DNA of 7,320 nt from assembly GCA_947643295.1 (NCBI GenBank), contig CANRVM010000055.1, forward strand, positions 1 to 7,320, in the 5' to 3' direction. The notes under the pieces are model-generated. The model had not been told where the DNA came from and searched no databases. It saw only the letters and a program-made list of their open reading frames with translations. This stretch comes from an uncultured Mycoplasmatota bacterium. GTDB lineage: Bacteria; Bacillota_I; Bacilli_A; RF39; UBA660. The position numbers were made by a program, and so were the translations under genes. The first letter of the stretch is position 1, and the number at the start of each line of letters is the position of its first letter. Shown piece by piece: positions 3,747 to 7,320 of the stretch.

Positions 3747-6620
3747 TTAAGATGTTGGGTCTGGATCAGGCGTTGTAGTAGGTGGTGTTGGAGGTGTAGG
3801 TGGCGTTGTTGGGACTTCTTCAATCTTATAATTTTTCTGACAAGAGACAGTAGTTGATTTATATTTTATAAAAAATGTAATTTTACAGGTAGAAGCGGTT
3901 GATTTAAATACTCCATTTTCACTACAATCACTTGTATCTACTGTAATAGGATATTCACTCTTAGATAATGCAGATCCTTTATATTTAAAGGTACAGATAT
4001 TTCCTGTAGGAAGTGCAGATCCTACATCTACTGTTTCTGATTCTCCTCCACAATCACAAGTGAAGTCTGATTTTTTAATATCTTCTGTTAATTGGTATGA
4101 AGCTGCTTCACTTTGTGCACCACTGTAACTTTTATAAGTGGCAACTACTCTGTAAGTAGCATATGGATTCGTTGTTTCAAAGGTATAAGAGGTTCCTTCT
4201 ACAAATTTTAGAAGAGTATTACCTTGATAGACATTGTATCCTAAAGTACCATAGTTTTCGTCGCCTTCTAGTCTTGAAACACCATCCCAACTAATAGTTA
4301 CTTTGTTTCCGTTATAATTGACTTTTAAATTTCCTGGAGTTTCTAGTTTATTTGATAATTGCTGAGCTCCTTCTTCTGGTTCATGGCCTTTTTTAAAATA
4401 TTCATAGACAACATTACCTTCCCCGTTTTTAGCAACTTGTGGAGGATTCGAACCAGCAATAATTCCTAATTTAACAACACTATCTGGCATTTTAAATTCT
4501 TCTCGATTACTTTCAAAAGCCGCCTTTGCAAGAGCTTGGAAAAGCTTATCTTTTTGAATGGTTGCAGGAAGGTTTCTTAAGCAATATTCTTTGCTTATTT
4601 TATCATAACCATACCACATACCAATTACTGTTTTTGTTGTATATCCAACTACCCATGAGTCGCGAATTGCATCTCCTGGAAGTCCATACTTTTCCATTGT
4701 TACATCATCAAAGTTCGTTGTACCAGTTTTAGCAGCTACATTTTTAGGAGTTCCTCCAGTAAGAGCAACATCTTGTAACATACTAGAAATCATAAAGGCT
4801 GTGGCATCACTCATTACTTGTTTTGGTTTTACTTTGTGTTCTTCTGTTTTATTAGTATCACGGAAAACAATTTTAGAGACAGTATATGGTTCATTATAGT
4901 ATCCACCATTAGAGAAAGCAGCGTAAGCAGCACTCATAGTAAGTGGAGATACACCTGTGAAGGCGCCAATCGAATGTGCTTCATGAATTTGACCATTAGA
5001 TATTTCAGGTTCTATACCAAGATTTGTTACGAACTCAATAATTTTTTTATTATCCACTTGTTGGAAAGCTTTTAATGCGGGGATGTTACGGGAAGTCGAT
5101 AAAGCTCTTCTCATAGTAATGGTTCCAAAATATCCATTATCCCAGTTTTTAATAGATCGTCCATTTGAATAAGAATATGGAGCATCGTCAAATAAAGTAT
5201 AAGTAGACCAGTTGTTATATTCAATACCAGGACCATAGTCAAATAATGGTTTTGCAGAAGATCCTGGCTGTCTTTTTATTTGTGTTGTGTAGTTGAAACT
5301 ATTTACTCCATCACCACTACGATTACGACCATTTCCAACAGCTAGTACTTTTCCTGTTTGTGAATCAAGAACAGATACACCAGTTTGCACTTTGTCATCA
5401 ATCCAACTATAGGTAACGCCGTCTAAAACGTCATTTACGCCATCTTGCTTTCCTCTATCCATATTAGTATAAATTAATAATGGAGTTGTATAAGCATTTA
5501 TATTATATTTATCATCAATTTCTTCTACTACAGTATCAATATACCCTTGATATTTAGAAGTTGCTGTATTTGTTTGTCCACTAGTCAATGATTCTACAGG
5601 AATACTTTTAGCAAGATTATATTCTTCCTCAGTAATGTATCCATGATGTTTCATTAAGTATAAAACAGTATCTCTTCTTCTTGTAGCATTTTTTGGATTG
5701 ACATTAGGTCGATATAGATTGGGAGATTTAAACATACCTGCTAGGATAGAAGCTTCACTTAAATTTAAGTCAGATACATCTTTTCCGAAGTAAGCACGAG
5801 ATGCTTCTTGAACACCATATACATTTCCACCTAAAAAGTGATTGTTTACATAAAATTCTATGATTTCCTCTTTTGAATAATTTTTTTCAAGTTTAAAAAC
5901 TGCTAGATAAATATCAGTAAATTTACGAATAATTCCTTTAATACCACTAGCTTCTGTTGAAGTGAAACTATTTTTAATTACTTGCATAGATAAGGTAGAA
6001 GCACCACCAGCACTGGATTTACCAAATACTTGTCCCATAGAAGCCTTTAAAAATCTAGGTACATCTAATCCATTGTGTTGATAAAATCTAGAATCTTCTG
6101 TTGCGATAATAGCATCTACTAGTACTTGAGGGAGTTCATTAAACTCTACTTTATCTCTCATTTCTGTACCTAGTTTAATAATTTCTTTTCCATCTTTATC
6201 ATATATAATCGTGGATTCTTTCGTATCCAACTGACTAGTATCGAACTTTGGTGCATTTACTGTTACATAAACCAAGAATGCTGCAAATAAAGATAAAGCA
6301 AGAATACCCATTATTAAACATAGAATTAAAATAATATTAATTACTTTTCTTTTTTTACTATTTTTCTTCGCTGAATCTAGTAATTTTGCAATTCCAATGA
6401 TTATTAGAATCATAATAGCTACAAAGACAGTGAATAAAAATCCCATATTGATAAAACATAGTATTAGTAAAATAACTAGTAATATTGACAGTACAATTTT
6501 AGCACTTATTGGTAATTTGGCAGGATCTGTATGTATTCTTCCCTTTATATTTTTTGTTTTATAATGTTTTGTTTTACTATTTGGTTTTTTCTTTTTCTCT
6601 TTTATTCCTTTTTTTGTCAT
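3747..6620 (-). CDS. ponA: Class A penicillin-binding protein (PBP1, bifunctional)
   Basis: This 957-residue bifunctional enzyme polymerises and cross-links peptidoglycan outside the membrane. A lysine-rich cytoplasmic N-terminus (1-40) is followed by three predicted membrane helices (about 41-59, 61-80, 94-121). The GT51 glycosyltransferase shows TEDSRFYQHNGLD with catalytic Glu175, GGASTLSMQ (205-213), RKFTD (232-236) and EEIIEFYVN. In motif 3 the usual second glutamate is Asp236. The transpeptidase has SSAK with catalytic Ser454 and Lys457, SRN (510-512) and KTGT (631-634). An FN3 domain follows (about 760-845, ISWDG). Next is an unassigned six-cysteine segment (851-932), then a Pro/Thr tail with PTPPTPP. 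The ATG at 6620 has GGAGG at 6631-6627, 6 nt away. It follows recU with a 44-nt overlap, the Firmicutes recU-ponA pair. The symbol rests on this context and architecture. Confidence 0.95.
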   Translation of the reverse strand: MTKKGIKEKKKKPNSKTKHYKTKNIKGRIHTDPAKLPISAKIVLSILLVILLILCFINMGFLFTVFVAIMILIIIGIAKLLDSAKKNSKKRKVINIILILCLIMGILALSLFAAFLVYVTVNAPKFDTSQLDTKESTIIYDKDGKEIIKLGTEMRDKVEFNELPQVLVDAIIATEDSRFYQHNGLDVPRFLKASMGQVFGKSSAGGASTLSMQVIKNSFTSTEASGIKGIIRKFTDIYLAVFKLEKNYSKEEIIEFYVNNHFLGGNVYGVQEASRAYFGKDVSDLNLSEASILAGMFKSPNLYRPNVNPKNATRRRDTVLYLMKHHGYITEEEYNLAKSIPVESLTSGQTNTATSKYQGYIDTVVEEIDDKYNINAYTTPLLIYTNMDRGKQDGVNDVLDGVTYSWIDDKVQTGVSVLDSQTGKVLAVGNGRNRSGDGVNSFNYTTQIKRQPGSSAKPLFDYGPGIEYNNWSTYTLFDDAPYSYSNGRSIKNWDNGYFGTITMRRALSTSRNIPALKAFQQVDNKKIIEFVTNLGIEPEISNGQIHEAHSIGAFTGVSPLTMSAAYAAFSNGGYYNEPYTVSKIVFRDTNKTEEHKVKPKQVMSDATAFMISSMLQDVALTGGTPKNVAAKTGTTNFDDVTMEKYGLPGDAIRDSWVVGYTTKTVIGMWYGYDKISKEYCLRNLPATIQKDKLFQALAKAAFESNREEFKMPDSVVKLGIIAGSNPPQVAKNGEGNVVYEYFKKGHEPEEGAQQLSNKLETPGNLKVNYNGNKVTISWDGVSRLEGDENYGTLGYNVYQGNTLLKFVEGTSYTFETTNPYATYRVVATYKSYSGAQSEAASYQLTEDIKKSDFTCDCGGESETVDVGSALPTGNICTFKYKGSALSKSEYPITVDTSDCSENGVFKSTASTCKITFFIKYKSTTVSCQKNYKIEEVPTTPPTPPTPPTTTPDPDPTS

Positions 6621-7188
6621 TTTCTTCCTCCATAAATTTATCTACAATTTCTAAATAATCAATTCTAGGATTTAGCTTTTCTTTCAATAAATATGCTTTT
6701 TCTTGGAAATAGCTAAGAGGAATGGACTTTCTATTGTTGTTTTCAAAAAAGTCAAAGAAATCTTTAGCCATTAACAAAAAAGTAAGATTTAAATTCGTAA
6801 ATCGAACAATTAAAAAAGCAATTCCTTGTTGATTTTTTATATTTTGTAAATGTTTTATTTGGTGAGGATGTATATTCTCTAGGGCAAAAGAGGTTTTACT
6901 TTTAGTTTCTTTTGCTTCGAAATCAATATACTTTCCTTTATAAATACCATTATAGTCAGTAGTAGATGGTTCTAGAAAATAGGCTTCTTTTATCGTTGCT
7001 AGCTTTCTAGATTTATAATCTACATTCACTATCTTGATTGGGGTTGGTTTTTTATAAATATATGCCTTATCTATTTCTCTATAGTATATATTTGTAGAAT
7101 TAAGATCTTGTTCTAACATCATTCCTCGATTGGCATAGTTGGTATGATGATTGGCAATAGTTTTCTTAATCCCATTTGGATAATTCAT
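6577..7188 (-). CDS. recU: RecU Holliday junction resolvase
   Basis: RecU is the Firmicutes Holliday junction-cutting enzyme, acting with RuvAB in recombination and chromosome segregation. The 203-residue length matches the B. subtilis protein (206). The N-terminal block ANRGMMLEQDLN (19-30) includes Glu26. The PD-(D/E)xK active site is seen as TTDYNGIYKGKYIDFEAKET, with Asp78, Glu91 and Lys93, the same spacing as Asp88, Glu101, Lys103 in B. subtilis. The HQIKHL motif (His109, Gln110) follows. The ATG at 7188 has a good AGGTGG ribosome binding site (7200-7195) 6 nt upstream. The lysine/glutamate-rich tail (about 187-203) is encoded in the overlap with PBP1, whose start lies 44 nt before the recU TAG stop. 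It is the first gene of the recU-PBP1 operon. Confidence 0.95.
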   Translation of the reverse strand: MNYPNGIKKTIANHHTNYANRGMMLEQDLNSTNIYYREIDKAYIYKKPTPIKIVNVDYKSRKLATIKEAYFLEPSTTDYNGIYKGKYIDFEAKETKSKTSFALENIHPHQIKHLQNIKNQQGIAFLIVRFTNLNLTFLLMAKDFFDFFENNNRKSIPLSYFQEKAYLLKEKLNPRIDYLEIVDKFMEEENDKKRNKREKEKTK

Positions 7189-7207
7189 ATATAACCACCT
7201 ATTTTGT

Positions 7208-7236
7208 ATTATACTATAAATATAAAAAATTTTCTA
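7208..7236 (-). promoter_or_regulatory. Candidate promoter of recU-PBP1
   Basis: On the minus strand TAGAAA (7236-7231), 17 nt, then a perfect TATAAT (7213-7208). Four of six -35 bases match. Transcription would begin near 7201, leaving a very short leader that starts at about the AGGTGG ribosome binding site. The position right before recU and the ideal spacing support it. Confidence 0.5.
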
Positions 7237-7253
7237 TCTTTTTCTATTATTAA

Positions 7254-7281
7254 AAAATAAAAAGTGTTACAGTTCAGTCAA
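7254..7281 (-). promoter_or_regulatory. Second, weaker candidate promoter upstream of recU
   Basis: On the minus strand TTGACT (7281-7276) is a five-of-six -35 match. Sixteen nt later TATTTT (7259-7254) matches the -10 in four of six bases. It would give a leader of about 58 nt. It could be an alternative or tandem promoter for recU, but AT-rich DNA makes the -10 uninformative. Confidence 0.3.
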
Positions 7282-7295
7282 AAGAAATAGAAAAG

Positions 7296-7315
7296 AGGTA
7301 AGGACTATCTTACCT
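7296..7315 (-). terminator. Hairpin at the window edge, possible terminator of an unseen gene
   Basis: AGGTAAG at 7296-7302 and CTTACCT at 7309-7315 form a perfect 7-bp stem with a 6-nt loop. On the minus strand the stem is followed by CTTTTCTATTTCTTTT, a broken T-rich tail, so it could end a minus-strand gene lying beyond 7320. On the plus strand only five bases remain and no T-tract is visible. Confidence 0.4.
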
Positions 7316-7320
7316 TAAAT

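Noticed and set aside
3768..3812. Short tandem-like DNA repeat (GGTGTTGG / GGTGTAGG type)
   Set aside because: It is the coding sequence of the Pro/Thr tail PTPPTPP of PBP1, not an independent repeat or CRISPR. No spaced repeats of CRISPR type occur in the window.
4526..5075. Two plus-strand frames (4526-4732 and 4818-5075) inside PBP1
   Set aside because: They lie antisense to the transpeptidase domain, lack family motifs and look like shadows.
1..7320. Use of TGA as tryptophan (Mycoplasma-type code)
   Set aside because: All seven main genes are intact under the standard code with TGG for every Trp.
1..7320. Mobile element, phage or defence island
   Set aside because: No transposase, integrase, terminal repeats or defence-family motifs are seen. 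The content is core housekeeping genes in conserved order. RecU and EEP nucleases alone are not evidence of a defence system.

Overview
The window is AT-rich and looks like a stretch of chromosomal core genome from a low-GC Gram-positive bacterium of the Bacilli (Firmicutes). DnaD, RecU, an HU of Bacillus type and a class A penicillin-binding protein with a C-terminal FN3 domain all point there. A walled, uncultured gut Bacilli lineage with a compact genome is my inference, not a proven placement. All tryptophans in the genes are TGG, and the seven gene stops are five TAA and two TAG with no TGA. This fits the standard bacterial code rather than the Mycoplasma code.

Layout. Positions 1-169 are the 5' region of the HU gene (170-442). 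This leader holds a TATAAT box, several inverted repeats and a possible small upstream reading frame with a perfect Shine-Dalgarno. HU is followed by a compact intrinsic terminator whose T-tract touches the ribosome binding site of an endonuclease/exonuclease/phosphatase (EEP) family gene (485-1207). A CCA tRNA nucleotidyltransferase (1255-2346) follows, then dnaD (2422-3099, probably starting at TTG) and nth (3092-3712), which overlap. A 26-bp perfect palindrome (3711-3736) ends this plus-strand block. It also ends the convergent minus-strand pair recU (7188-6577) then PBP1 (6620-3747), which overlap by 44 nt. Positions 7189-7320 hold the recU promoter region and a hairpin that may end an unseen neighbour.

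The gene order resembles a compressed form of the Bacillus subtilis region cca ... dnaD-nth-(ypoC) | ponA-recU, with convergent orientation preserved and the genes between cca and dnaD, plus ypoC, absent. The themes are chromosome maintenance (HU, DnaD, Nth, RecU), tRNA maturation (CCA enzyme) and cell-wall synthesis (PBP1). Every large gene belongs to a known family, and I found no new multi-gene system, mobile element or CRISPR array. The points most worth a second look are the structured HU leader, the terminator/RBS junction after HU, and three features of PBP1: three predicted membrane helices, a glutamate-to-aspartate change in glycosyltransferase motif 3, and a C-terminal six-cysteine module after FN3.
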